Origin: Viola odorata
Taxonomy: Eukaryota > Streptophyta > Magnoliopsida > Malpighiales > Violaceae
NCBI GenBank assembly: GCA_963691705.1
Contig: OY829540.1
Span: forward strand, 49,450,158-49,514,157
Reading direction: 5' to 3'
DNA length: 64,000 nt
Part shown: positions 22,634-35,300 of the stretch, one piece after another
Layout: the number at the start of each line of letters is the position of its first letter
Numbering within the stretch: the first letter of the stretch is position 1
Translations under genes and position numbers: made by a program
The notes under the pieces: generated by a model
Told to the model about the DNA's origin: nothing
Databases searched by the model: none
The model's input: the letters and a program-made list of their open reading frames with translations, nothing else

Positions 22634-24052
22634 ATGCCTGGAATTTTGCGAGAAGTTGCGGAACATCGGCTGAACGTCAACCCTAACGCCAAACCTATTC
22701 AACAAAAGCGGCGCGCTTTCTCGCCAGAAAAGATAGTGGCTATCGAAAAGGAACTGTTAAAGCTCACAGACGCGGGGTTCATCCGAGAAGTCCAATACCC
22801 AACCTGGCTGGCTAACCCTGTGCTAGTCCCCAAACCTAATGGAGAATGGCGCATGTGCATCGACTTCACCGACTTGAACGATGCCTGCCCCAAGGATTGC
22901 TATCCCCTTCCCCGAATTGATCAGTTGGTCGATCAAACCGCTGGATACGCCTACCTAAGCTCCCTAGATGCTAACTCCGGGTACCATCAAATTCCCATGG
23001 TCGTGGAAGACGAAGAGAAGACTGCTTTCATCACCCCGAAGGCCACTTACTGCTACACTGCAATGCCGTTTGGGCTGAAAAATGTGGGAGCCACGTTCCA
23101 GCGCATGACGAATAAGGTTTTTGAGAAGCAAATTGGGAAAAATACAGAAGCCTACGTGGACGACATTCTGGTCAAAATTCGAAGCTTTAAAGACCATCTA
23201 GCTGACTTAGAAGAAGTCTTCAGTGTGATGAAGGAGTATCAAATGAAATTAAATCCGCGAAAATGCATGTTCGCGTTTCAAACGGGTAAATTCTTGGGCT
23301 ATGTGGTTAGCCAGAAGGGTATCCAACCTAACCCTTCGAAGGTAAAAGCCATCCAAGACATGATACCTCCTCGGACTGTCAAAGAAATACAGAAGCTTAC
23401 GGGGCGCGTCATCGCGTTAGGACAGTTCATTTCCAAGCAGGGTGAGAAATGTTTGCCCTTTTTCAAGGTCATTCGAAATAAGGCACCCTTCGGGTGGACG
23501 GAGGAATGTGAGAAAGCATTCACAGGGCTAAAAGCTTAGCTCTCATCCGATCTGGTGCTAACAAGGCCTGAATCTGGCGATGAGTTATACCTATATTTGG
23601 GCATAGCTAACGAGGTAGTTAGCGCTGTCCTAGTACGAAGTGAAGGGCATATACACCGCCCCGTATTTTTTGTCAGCCATATATTGAAAGACGTTGAGCT
23701 ACGATACGCTCGCATTGAGAAGATAGCGCTTGCCCTAGTACAGGCGACGCGAAAGATGGACCGGTACTTCCAAGCTCACCCCGTCACGGTGCTCACCGAT
23801 CAGCCTTTGAGAAAAATCTTCAGAAAACCAGAGTCCTCAGGAAGGATGTTAATTTGGGCGATCGAACTCGAACAGGACAGGCTACAGTACAAAGCCAGAC
23901 CAGCTATCAAAGCCCAAGCATTGGCAGACTTCATAGCGGAATGCACATTCACAAAGGATGCGCTAACGGACCCGTCCGAAGAGGAGCCAGAGGATTCACA
24001 CCTCTCATTCCCGGAAACATACACGGATTTATGGGTTATTCATGTAGACTGA
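22634..24052 (+). pseudogene. Tat reverse transcriptase and gypsy-type RNase H
   Basis: Continues in the same frame. The RT has LVPKPNGEWRMCIDFTDLN, AMPFGLKNVGATFQR and the catalytic YVDDILVK. The RT ends in TAG 23,537-23,539 (LKAYLSS in relatives). The gypsy-type RNase H follows (PVFFVSHIL, the DQPL core, ALADFIAECT) to TGA 24,050-24,052 (Gly position). The catalytic motif of RT is intact apart from the stops. Confidence 0.92.
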
Positions 24053-25790
24053 GCAAAAAATCAAGAGTCAGCAGGCGCAGGTGTTTTCCTAGTCGGACCA
24101 AACGGTATAGAGATACGATACGCTATCAAAATTTTGCAACCGTTGTCCAACAACGCAGCTGAGTACGAAGCATTGCTAGCAGGGCTCAAAATAGGAAACA
24201 ACTGCTCTGTCGAAGCCACACACACCACAGGAGTAGAACGCGGACTACGCCTAAAGATACGCGGAGATTCTAAACTGATAATGGACCAAGTCCTAGGGAA
24301 CTCCCAAGCCAGAGAGCCTATCATGATTCAGTACCTGGCCAAAGTAAAGCGTGAGCTGTCAGAAATACAGGAAAAAGGTACTCAAGTCACCTTCGAGCAC
24401 ATTCCTAGGGAGGATAATGCAGAAGCCGACAATCTCGCCAAAATGGCAGCCAACTTAGAAGCCTCCGTACCTAAAGATGTGCATTTCGGGGAGCTATCCA
24501 CACCTTATTTTATGGAAGAACAAGCATCGCTTTGTGTGGAGGAAATGGAGAACGACTGGAGAATCCCAGTAATAAAATATCTAAAGCACGACGAGCTACC
24601 GGTGGAAAACACAGAGAAAAGGAAAATTCTGAAACAAGCGGCACGATGCACATACTACAATGGGGAATTGATCCGGAGATGTTTCTCCCATCCAGCCGCT
24701 AAGTGCATATCGGAGCAGGAAGGCCTTCATGTGTTGCGAGAAATACATGAAGGAATATGCGGCATGCACGTCACCAGCAACACCTTGGCAGCCCAAGTCT
24801 TTCGGACAGGATTCTACTGGCCTACTATTCGGAGAGATTGCCACAATTTCGTAAAAACCTGTCAGAAATGCCAAGAATATGCTAAGATCCCCCGAAAAAT
24901 GGCCGTGCAGATTTTAGAGATAATCGCTTCGTGCCCGTTTGCCAAGTGGGGCATTGACATTTTGGGCTCGTTTCCAAAGGCCAGATCTCAATTAAAATTT
25001 GTGGTCGTGGCGGTAGACTATTTCACAAAATGGGCAGAAGCAGAGGCGTTAGCCACCATCACCACCGAGAAAATCTGGCATTTCTTCAAACACCAAGTCA
25101 TCATGCGATTTGGGGTACCGCGCATACTGGTTAGCGACAACGGAACGCAGTTTACGAGCCAATTCTTCAGAGATTAGTGTGCAGAATTTCAAATCGAACA
25201 AAGATTCTTTTCTATAGCGCATCCTCAAACCAACGACCAGGCCGAAGTAACCAACCGTAGTATTCTTAGCGGCATCAAAAGAAACTTGGAAGGTTCCAAA
25301 AAGAAATGGTCAGACGAACTGCCATACGTATTGTGGGCCTACCGCATGACCGTCAAGGCTAGTACGGGAGAAACTCCATTCGCGTTGGCCTTCGGAACAG
25401 AAGTTGTCACGCCGGTAGAGATTGGCACCATAAGCCTTCGAGTGGCTCATTTCAAAGAGGAAACTAATGAAGAAAGGTTACGCACCAACCTTGATACATT
25501 ACCAGAGATACAGGAGGAGACTCCTAAAACCCCTGCATTACAAAAGGAAAATGGCGCAATACCACAATCGACAAGTGAGAGAGCGATTGCTTAAAGCAGG
25601 GGATCTAGTGCTCAGAGACAAGCGAGCAGCAGGGCAACGCATGGAGAAGCTTAGCCTGAATTGGGACTGACCATACCGTGTCACCCGCGTTGTAGGGAGA
25701 GGATCATACCATTTGGAAACGCTCGATGGGACTCCCCTGCAAAACTCTTGGAACATAGCCCGGCTGAAGCTATACCATGTCAGAAACTAG
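24053..25790 (+). pseudogene. Tat second (archaeal-type) RNase H and integrase
   Basis: A second RNase H domain begins NNAAEYEALLAGLKI and has the RGDSKL and REDNAEADNLA acidic motifs. This aRNH-like domain is the hallmark of plant Tat elements. The integrase follows: HEGICGMHV...CQKCQ zinc site, then WGIDILGSF, VSDNGTQFTS, TAG at 25,175-25,177, and an E-containing YVLWAY/TPFALAFG core. A frame change near 25,510-25,530 and TGA 25,668-25,670 break the C-terminal GPYRV region, which ends at TAG 25,788-25,790. The 3' UTR and 3' LTR are missing or unrecognised. Confidence 0.9.
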
Positions 25791-25860
25791 TCTTTCTCAC
25801 TCGGTAATATCAGTATTATTCTAACAAGTAAATCAGAAATACTCTTCGTGCGCTTTATAT

Positions 25861-26172
25861 GCAGGTAATAAAGAATGCCAGGAGTGAAAATCCTATCCTT
25901 GTGATGGCTGGTTCTGATCAGACAGCTCACTAAGACGAGGCACGCCCTGGCATAACATAGCGTTGGGAGTGAAAATCCTATCCTTGTGGTAACCATGCTC
26001 ACATAGACGGCCCATTAAGATGAGGCACGCCCCAAACGCCCCTGGGAGTGAAAATCCTATCCTTGTGGTAACCGTGCTCACATAGACGGCCCATTAAGAC
26101 GAGGCACGCCCCGGCATCCTCGAGAGTGAAAATCCTATCCTTGTGTCACTCCTGGCATTCTTTATTACCTGC
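25861..26172. repeat. 26-bp inverted repeat enclosing four ~80-bp tandem repeats
   Basis: Positions 25,861-25,886 are an exact reverse complement of 26,147-26,172 (core GGTAATAAAGAATGCCAGG). Between them the word GTGAAAATCCTATCCTTGTG recurs at 25,884, 25,969, 26,048 and 26,126 (periods 85, 79, 78), with the units also sharing ACGAGGCACGCCC. It may be the tandem-repeat 3' region known in Tat elements, or a separate foldback insertion. The chromovirus sequence starts immediately at its right end. Confidence 0.85.
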
Positions 26173-29100
26173 ATGTTGTCTATTTTAAGTGCACCAGAAG
26201 GGGTCATCATCAAGCAGACTGTCCGAATAAGTGTAAGTTAATTATTCACGACAATGGAGAATTGGATTCCGATGATGACCAAGGGGTTGAAGAGGCTGGA
26301 GATGTGAGGGAGGAGCAAAATAGTTCAGATGATGATGACGTTGAGCAAGGTCTTTCGCTAGTAATTAGGTGAAGCCTTATTGCACAACCTAAAGCCGAGG
26401 TCAATGATGAGGAGCAACACGATAATTTGTTTCATGCCCATTGCAAGATTGCGGATAAGGTGTGTTCCTTAATAATCGGCAATGGAAGTTGCACTAATTG
26501 TGCAAGTTGGCTTTTGGTACACAAGTTAGGGTTGACGACAGTTCCACATCCGAAACCCTACCTCTTACAATAGATGAATGACGGCGGTGAGATGAAGGTT
26601 GCGAGGCAAACCCTAATTTCGTTCTCTATTGGTAAGTATAAGGATGAGGTGTTTCGCGACATTGTTCCGATGCAAGCAAGTCATATTCTACTTGGGTGAC
26701 CGTGGCAGTATGACCGAGAGGTTAATCATGAGGGGAAAAGCAATCGGTATAGTCTAATCAAAGATGGGCGAAAGTTCACACTTTCTCCCTTGAGACCGAA
26801 CCAAGTTTTGGAAGATCAATTGTGGCTTGAGAATTCCATTGCCGAATATGAGATATCTAGAAAACTTGAAAAGAAAGGAACAAGTTATGAAAACAGCCCC
26901 CATGAAAAGAGTGAGCACGGGAAAAGAGAGAGTGAGAAAAACAGCATGCATGAAAATAGTGAGCATGCGAGAGGAAAACACATGCATGAAAAGAGTGAGC
27001 ATGCTAAAGAGAGCGTATCAAAAGAAAGGAGAGACAAAAATAAATTGAGTATATACGCAAAAGGGAGAGATGTGAGAAAAGTTTTGAGTTTTCAAAAGAA
27101 TGATTTTGGCGAAAGTCGCCCCTTAATCTTATTCTGTTTCAAAGCGTTTAGCTTGAGTGCCACTAATGCTAATCCTATACTCTCTGTTCCTGTTGGTATT
27201 TATTCTCTCTTGCAGGAATTCAAGGACGTGTTTGCCGAGGAGATGCCACCCGGCCTACCACCGATTAGGGGAATTGAGCACCAAATTGATTTTGCTCCCG
27301 GATCCACAATTCCCAATCGGTCGGCTTATAGGAGCAACCCCGAGGAGACCAAGGAGTTACAGCGGCAAGTGGATGACCTACTTAGCCGAGGGTACGTGAG
27401 GGAAAGTCTTTCCCCTTGCGTCGTGCCCGTGATACTAGTACCGAAGAAGGACGGTACTTGGAGGATGTGCGTGGACTGCTGAGCGGTCAATAAAATTATG
27501 GTAAAGTATCGTCATCCTATACCTCGATTAGATGACATGCTAGATGAGTTAAGTGGTAGTCAAATATTTTCAAAATTTTATTTGATGAGTGGTTATCACC
27601 AAATTCGCATGAAAGAAGGTGATGAATAGAAAACGGCTTTTAAAACGAAATATGGATTGTATGAATGGATGGTTATGCCATTTGGATTGACTAATGCACC
27701 TAGTACATTTATGAGGCTTATGAATCATGTTCTTAGAGAGTTTATTGGTAGATTTGTTATTGTTTATTTCGATGATATTTTAATTTACAGCAAATCGTAA
27801 GAAGAGCATGTTTCGCACCTTAGAGATGTCTTCCTTACCTTACGCGAATAGAAATTATATGCGAAGCCTAACAAGTGTTCATTTGCCCTAGAACACGTTA
27901 GTTTCCTTGTCTTTATTGTAGGAAAGGAAGGTGTCAAGGTCGACGAAGAGAAGATCAAAGCGGTCAAGGAGTGACCCACGCCAAAAACAGCAAGCGACGT
28001 GCGATCCTTCCATGGTCTCGCGAGTTTTTACATGCGTTTTGTTAAAGATTTTAGTTCTATTGTTTCACCTTTGAATGAATTAACTAAAAAGAATGTTGTT
28101 TTCAGGTGGGAGCAACCTCAAGAAGAAGCGTTCAACATGCTAAAGGAAAAGTTATGCGCCGCGCCAGTCTTGGCATTACCCGACTTCCACAAGGCCTTTG
28201 AAGTCGAGTGCGACACTAGCGGGATTGGGATAAGAGCGGTCCTCATGCAAGAGAAGCGGCCAATCGCTTATTTTAGCGAGAAATTAAAGGACGTTTAACT
28301 TCGTTATCCGACCTACGATAATGAGCTTTATGCCCTTGTGCGTGCGCTAGAGGTTTGGGAACACTATCTCATGCCGTGCAAGTTCATAGTGCACACCAAT
28401 CACCTTAGTTTGAAGTATCTTAAGGGTCAAGGGAAGTTGAACAAGAGACACGCCACTTGGATGGAATTTATCGAGTCGTTTCCCTACCACATCAAGTACA
28501 AACAAGGTAAAGATAATGTAGTGGCCGACGCATTATTTAGAAGGTACGCACTTCTCAATTCTCTTAATGCGAAATTACTTAGATTGTCACACATAATCTC
28601 TCTCTACCCTACTGATTCTGATTTCGGTGATATTTATAATACATGCATGACTATTGCCGAATCTACATTCTATAGGCATGATGGGTATTTATTTAAACGT
28701 AAATGTTTGTGTGTGCCGAATTGTTCATTGCGAGAATTGTTTGTGAATGAGTCTCATAGTGGAGGCTTGATGGTTCATTTTGGTGTGAATAAAACATTGG
28801 ACATTCTTAAAGAACACTTATATTGGCCTCACATGAAGTGTGATGTAGTCCGCATCATCGCTAGATGCATTGTTTGCCGAAGAGAAAATTCTAGGGTTTT
28901 TAATCACAGTGAATATATGCCCTTGCCCCGTGCCTTCCCATCCTTAGACTGATATTTCTATGGACTTTGTTGTTGGTTTGCCGAAGTCTAGGAGGGGAAA
29001 GGATAGTATTTTTGTGGTTGTCGATTGTTTTTCAAAGATGGCTCACTTTATTCCTTGTGCTAATACACATGATACTACTTTTATTGCTAACTTATTTTTC

Positions 29101-29832
29101 AAAGAGGTAGTGCGTTTGCATGGTGTACCTCTTAGTATTGTTAGTGATAGAGATGGTAAATTCCTTAGCCATTTTTGGAGGGTTTTGTGGAGTAAGATGG
29201 GTACTAAATTATTATTTTCTACTTCGTGCCACCCACAAACCGATGGACAAACAAAGGTTGTTAACCGCACCTTAGGTTCTTTGTTGCGTACTTTAGTCCA
29301 TAAACATGTTTCTACTTGGGTCGAATATGTGCCTTTTATTGAATTTGCATACAATCGCTCGATTCACTCGAGTACATACTATTCGCCCTTCGAAATTGTG
29401 TATGGTTTTAATCCGCTAATCCCTTTGGATTTGTCGCCCTTACCTTTGACTGAGATTACTAGCTTAGATGGTGCCAATAAGGCAGAATTGGTGAAGACTA
29501 TCCATACAAAGGTGAAGCACAACATTGAGAAGATGAATGAAAAATTGGTGCGCAAGAGGAACGAAGAAAGGAGACGGTTTCCTTTAATGTAGGTGATTGG
29601 CTGCACTTACGCCGGGAACGGTTTCCAACCCAACGCCGCGGAAAGCTAGCTGCTCAAGGCGATGGTCCTTTTCAAATTGTTGAGAAGATCAACAATAATA
29701 CTTATAAGCTTGACTTGCCGAGTGAGTACGGGTCGGTTAGTGCTTCTTTCAACGTTACTGACTTGAGTTTGTTTGATATAGGTAACGATTGAGAGGAGTC
29801 AGATTCGAGGACGAATCCTTCAGAATGGGAGG
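26173..29832 (+). pseudogene. 5'-truncated chromovirus-like Ty3/gypsy gag-pol
   Basis: Starts inside a gag zinc knuckle (KCTRRGHHQADCPNK; the first Cys is now Tyr). The protease region reads KVCSLIIGNGSCTN, where relatives have DGGS, so the catalytic Asp is lost. It continues through RT ([35 protein letters not shown]), RNase H ([21 protein letters not shown]), integrase ([41 protein letters not shown]) and a C-terminal GDGPFQIVEKIN. At least seven stops and two frameshifts (near 28,950 and 29,580) make it dead. Motif style is close to CRM/Reina-type chromoviruses; I saw no chromodomain. Confidence 0.9.
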
Positions 29833-30871
29833 TGATGATGTCATCCCTCGCACAAACCTTAACCCTAATTTGTCGTTGCCGCCCGTTGGACCCATGACGC
29901 GTGCGAGAGGCAAGAGCCTATAAGCGTTGGTATCTCAGTTGATCCACAAGGAGCTAAAGTGAAAGGCAACCATCGAGGAAGCCACGCTACGAGAGAAGAC
30001 GCCGAGGCTAGTGACCGTGCTCACGGCCTCACCTAGCGCACCCGTAGGCGCATGCGGAATAGCCACCCGAGCCTTTTTGGATTTAGACAACTTTTGTTGA
30101 GCCCCGAATGAAATACAAGACACCTTGGGATGTCTAGAGATTGCACAGAAAGTTTCAAGTCATTCGGACGGAGGAATCCAAAGTTGGCCCGAGTCGACTT
30201 TTGGGCGTTCATGGTGTGAACGCGCCAAACCCGTGGAATATTGACTCCGGGCCCATTTTAAATCGGTTTGAGCTTTTTTCAAAATTCCAAGTGCATTGTG
30301 TTTGTGGATCAGAGGAGCAAGTCTGGACCAAGTTTAGGCCCGAAGGCACTAGCCAATTCGAAGATGGCTCGTGGACTTGATTTCGACCGCGTGTAGGAGT
30401 TCTAATCTGATTTTAATTAGTATTTATTATTATTATTTACTTGGATATTCGAGTTCTACTTAGAATAGAAGTTCTAGTAGGAATAGGTTTTATTTGCGCC
30501 TATATAAGGCAAACGCATGACACTTATGTTTTTTTTAGATCTTTTTGTTGAATTAAATCAGAGAAACGTTTTCTCATGTTGTTCATGCTTGAACCTTGTG
30601 CTTGATTGAGTTCGAACACTCGATTGAGAATTCAAGTAAAACTGAAAGTTCAAACCCCCACTTGTTCGTTTGCTCTAGGTTGATATCCGCAAGGGATATA
30701 GGTCTAGTGATTTGAATAAGGAACCTCTCTTTGTTCGAATTAGGTTGGCTAGTGCTTGCGATTAGCAGGTCTACGTTGTCAAGGTGAGTCGTATCAATTC
30801 TACATCCGAAAATCCAAGCCCAAACTAGATCGTTGAATCAAAGCGCATCCTAGGCAACTAGGATCGTATCA
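29833..30871 (+). repeat. 3' LTR of the chromovirus-like element (~1039 bp)
   Basis: Begins TGATGATG right after the purine tract CAGAATGGGAGG (29,821-29,832) and ends GTATCA, so the ends are TGAT/ATCA. It contains TATATAAGG near 30,500 as a promoter candidate. To its right lies the interrupted minus-strand copia gag. The 5' LTR is absent. Confidence 0.8.
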
Positions 30872-31743
30872 CGGTGGAAGAGCATATGGGATGGCAGTGG
30901 TCATATGCACGACCGGAGATTGGACGAAGCGAGGACACTAGGTAGCATTGTGTCCAAAAAGGTTGCACAGTTGACAGCAAGGCCCTTACTAGTTATGGCA
31001 ACCACCATTGTATCTGTTATTGGGTCGCCCTCTACAGCGGTAATGACCTCCTCTGCCTCTATGAGAGGATGAAGAAGGTGTACCAGTGTGGTCGGTACGC
31101 TCGGTGTTGTGAACAATAGGAGATGGTGGTGGAGAAGGCGTGGGGAGTAGTGGTGGCAAATTAGCAGGATATGTTATCTGAACTGTGGGAGCAGAGTTGA
31201 GGAACTCATGACTCTTAGCAAGACTGAGAAGTTCACTAAAAGGAACTAGTGTCTTGCGTACATTAAGAGAGGTAACAACGTCTTTGAATTCAGGTTTAAA
31301 CCCCTTGAAGATATATAGATTGAAGTCACTAAGGGATTTTGGTTTATCAACAACAACGAATTGGTCAAATAATATTTTGGCTCGTTGAAGGTAGGAGGTA
31401 ATTGTCTCATTTAGCTTCTGGTGCAGCTCCATGAGATCACCATTAAGGGACATCATGCGGGTTTGATCATCAGAGGATAGGGAAGTTTCAAGGGTATCCC
31501 ACACAGCTTTAGAAGTCTCTAAACCGATGATAAAAGGCATCACCGAGAGAGAGAGAGAGAGAGGATGTGACTGTTTGAGAAGGGCAAAGGCGAGTACCAT
31601 TGATGAAGCCAATCAGGCCCAAACCGTAGAGAAATGGCTCTACTTGAGCTCTCCAAAAGAGATATGAAATAAGTGGGATTCTGAATTGTGGTTATTTGTT
31701 TTGGTTGATTTGTTAGTGTTGAGGAAGAAGAGTCAAATGCCAT
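30872..31743 (-). pseudogene. Minus-strand copia gag (5' part)
   Basis: Reads leftwards from ATG at 31,743 (MAFDSSSSTLTNQPK). The gag core includes SKAVWDTLETSLSSDDQTR and LNETITSYLQRAK. The frame shifts at a GA microsatellite (31,547-31,563), so two open frames overlap there. A degraded Arg/Gly-rich and zinc-knuckle tail runs to about 30,900. The chromovirus LTR cuts the element, and no pol for it appears to the left. It is a different copia family from the array. Confidence 0.85.
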
Positions 31744-31753
31744 CTCGCTACCA

Positions 31754-31971
31754 ACTAGAACTAACTAATTAGTTTTTGGGAGAATATGATTGAAAGCCAC
31801 TCAACAACGCTATTATGTATTGCTTAGTTATATATATTGTACAATAAGTAACAGCTATGTAAGGATAGGTTTTCTATAACAAACCATACCTATCACATAT
31901 ACAAGATAAACATCACAGGTAGGATTGCTGAAGTTGTTTTGTTGCTGTGCTGGCGTGGTATTGTTCAACAA
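31754..31971 (-). repeat. 5' LTR of the minus-strand copia element
   Basis: Read on the minus strand it begins TGTTGAACAATACC (31,971 downward) and runs to the TTGGTAGCGAG primer-binding-type sequence just before gag. It is homologous to the LTR fragment at 2669-2939, though about 68 bp shorter. The exact 3' boundary is uncertain because the end is not a clear CA. Confidence 0.7.
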
Positions 31972-32359
31972 TAACAACTTGAAGTTTGCAAATTTTAGAT
32001 ACATAGCCTACAAAAAGTTTTCTTATATAGGAGGACTACAAGAACAAATGTCCTTTGAGTTTTCGGATTTTAGCATTAGGCAAGTTAAAATATATAAGAG
32101 GAATTGTTCATTGTCATAATGAAAGTTTGAAGAGAAATCATTAGTAACGCGTTACGAATAGAATTAATCTTAACTTGGTATGCTCAAAGGACAACTGCAG
32201 TTCACTGTTTACAAGTACAATTTCTGGTCCTCAAAATTGCAACTAAATGGGTTGCATCATCATCATGTACAAATCTTGTAAAGAATATTGAAAGATTTAA
32301 AGAAAAGAAAAGAAAAGAGACTAGAATCAACATTATTGGTAGTCTTTACTATCTTTGCC
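31972..32359. other. Spacer between TE nest and TPX2-family gene
   Basis: AT-rich, no ORF supported. It probably contains the 3'UTR and polyadenylation region of the minus-strand gene. It marks the right edge of the retrotransposon nest. Confidence 0.6.
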
Positions 32360-35300
32360 CTACTCTTGAAAACTATAGCTGCTCATGCTGCTCATGTCAT
32401 TCCAAGACACGCAGCACTTGATCTTCTTGTGATGAGGTATGTGAAACTTTGGTTCTTTAGGAACAGTTGGATGCTTCGTTGACCTTTTAGAAAAAAACAA
32501 AAAAAAAGGACCAAAATTAGAACAAAAGCAATCAAAGTTGTTTCTGCACATACTGCTAAACTTGTACCTTCTTGGAACGAATGGCTTGTCAAAATAGGGC
32601 ATGGGTTGTGCTTTCGGAACGAGCTCCTTTCGCAGTCTTCGGGTTTCCTCCTCTTCTGCCATCTGAAAGAGGAAAGGAGAAAAATGTAAACACTTCGATC
32701 GAAACAGCACATAGCATTCATCAGGCATGTTTCTCATCCCATTTACCTTTTGCTGCCTCTCTCTTTCCAATTTATATTGTTCAACCAGGGTCAATTTCTC
32801 AGCTACCTGATAGGCACAAACACAGAGAAATAAACTTTCTTGGCTTCATCTTCGAAAACAAAAACGTACGTGGGAATCAAACTTGTAACAGAAAATCATA
32901 CATAGCACAGGTTGCAAGTGGGATAAATCAGGAAACCTATAGGCTGAAAGTTAAAAACCCAAACACAATTTTACCTTAGATTTCTAGCTTAACTGAACCC
33001 CTATGTTTTGGCCACTTTCATTTTAGGCTTGTATTATATACTCTTTCGTTACTACCATGGGATTCTAAAATTCTTGACTATCAGCATAATAGTGCACACC
33101 CAGTTAATGCAGCACTGAATATTTTGAAGCAGATAGAAAATGAGTTACCTGATGGTCAAACTCAGCACGTTCCACCGCTCGAAAATCACTATGGAGCTTT
33201 AGGTCAACAGGTCTAGTGATCTCTTTCACAGGAGGTTTGATTAGGCACTGGAATGAGACAGACCAAGCAAGGAAATGAACTCATGAGCACAGACATGATA
33301 TAGTTTCATAAAATGGTTGCATGCACAATAAAGCTCATATAGCATAGTACCTCATGAGAAGAGGTGTAATAACCAAATGGTTGCATGCACTTTCTAATAT
33401 TTCTTGTGAACTAAATATGCTTAATATAGTTTCATAAAATTGAGAGAAAATGAAGGCCAACTAGTTACAGCAGTGTCAGGAATCCCTACATAAATTCTAG
33501 CTCATCTAAGCAGTTGTTCAAGATTCTCATTCAACAGCATTTATTTGGATTAGCACTCAATCCTTGAATTTCTTTACAATGAGTCAGGAGCATTCATGTT
33601 CTAACTGCCCTTTTACAAGGACAATGCATTGACACAATTGCACTGTCAAGTATAATCAAGAGACTTCATATGTTTCCTAACCGAAAGACATCGCCTGAAA
33701 ACAATTCTTTCCTTGAAACAGAAAAGGAAAAGAACTTGATTTCTACAAACTATGTAACCTCAAAACGCAGGGTTTAAACAACTTCTTATCCTAGCACATA
33801 ACATAATCATATACTTCTTGTCTAGATTTCAATTTATATGGTATGAGCAATTCAACTCTTTACAAAAAGAAGCAATGCAACATTCAACAGTTTGCCAAAG
33901 ACCAAAAACAGAAAGTACTAGACAGTTTTTGGTTCTGAGAATAGTAAACCAAACAAGAATACATTTTGTACATTTAATCATAAACTAAGGCCTGAAACTT
34001 GATCCATTACAAAGTGAACATTTTTGGAACCACACCTAGGCTAGAACATAAGATTCCTCCCAACCAAACTATACACACCTAAAAAAGCTAAAAACCTTCC
34101 AATTATGTGGGGCGAAACTACAAGTCATTGCTCAAAATACTATTCCCTCCACAAAACCATGATAATTGCAGTCACGTCAATTGGATGTCCAGTACTAAGT
34201 AGTAGAGAAGCAAGCAAGCAAGGACTTTCACAGTCCAGCAAACACACGCCCATAAAGTTTCATGCAAGCTTGTGACTTCTGATATACTCATATTCCAATA
34301 GGAACTACCTTTTTAGCTTTGATGAATTTATGCTGTGCTTACATGCAGCTTAATGAGAACCTATGGGGAAAATTTTGTGACCATTTGCCTAATTATTATG
34401 GAAAATGGGCTCACCTCAGGCTCATCTGTCGTCCAAGGAAGGCCTTGTGCAATAGGAATTCTCAGTCTCTCTGCCTCCATCATCATTTCTTCCACCTTCT
34501 TTGTGAATTCCTCCTCCTTCATTCTACCCCTTTGCTACAATGAGGAAAAACAAAAAGCTTACCGTGAGATTCCAAGACAAAACTGGTTATAAATCTATTA
34601 CATAACAGTCCTTTATGATAGAAACAACAATTACCTCTGTCCTCAGCTTAAATGGTTTCTGGGAAGTGACTTTGATGTGCTTTTTCTTCCATCTCTTCCC
34701 ACCCATCACTGAACATGACTCAGAGCTCTAAATTTCAACAGAATAAAACCACAAAAGTTCATCAACTTAAACAGCTCTAAAATTCAACATAAAAGTTCAA
34801 TCAACTTAAACATCATGAACCTATACCCAATACTTCTAAATCGTAAAACTTACGTTCCTTCGGCTTCTCCTTCCTCCAGTAGATGTCCTGGTAGAAATGC
34901 TGAAATTTGGGGAAAACGCAGCATACAAACATCCAATCAGAACCTGATTAGTACAAAATGAAGCACAAATAAACAACTGTAAGGTACTGTGAAACCATGT
35001 CAACAGTCACCACCAACCTGCCTTGACTGCCATCCCATGAAGAGGAAATAGAATGCCTTGAATCCAAACCCAAATTTTCAGAAGTCAAGAAGAAGTAAGA
35101 TGGGCAGAAGGATGAAGACTTCTGTGTATCAGATACATCAGGAGGCTGGAATCCAGGCACTGAAATTGAAGAAGAATATTCCTGAGACTGAGTAACTTTA
35201 GGAAGCTGCAAACCAGGTAAAGCCCATTGCGTTGTCTTCTTTCTATCCTCCTTAACTCCCTCCTCTTCCTTCTCGTCAGATTCCTTTGATTTCGGAATGG

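Noticed and set aside
25790..25815. Possible Tat 3' LTR end plus target duplication (AATATCAGTATT)
   Set aside because: TATCA followed by GTATT matches the 5' LTR end and target, but the ~60 bases before it do not resemble the LTR and no 554-bp LTR fits there. Probably chance.
25861..26172. CRISPR-like repeat array
   Set aside because: Four ~80-bp repeats with similar, not unique, intervals in a plant retroelement context; a tandem repeat, not CRISPR.
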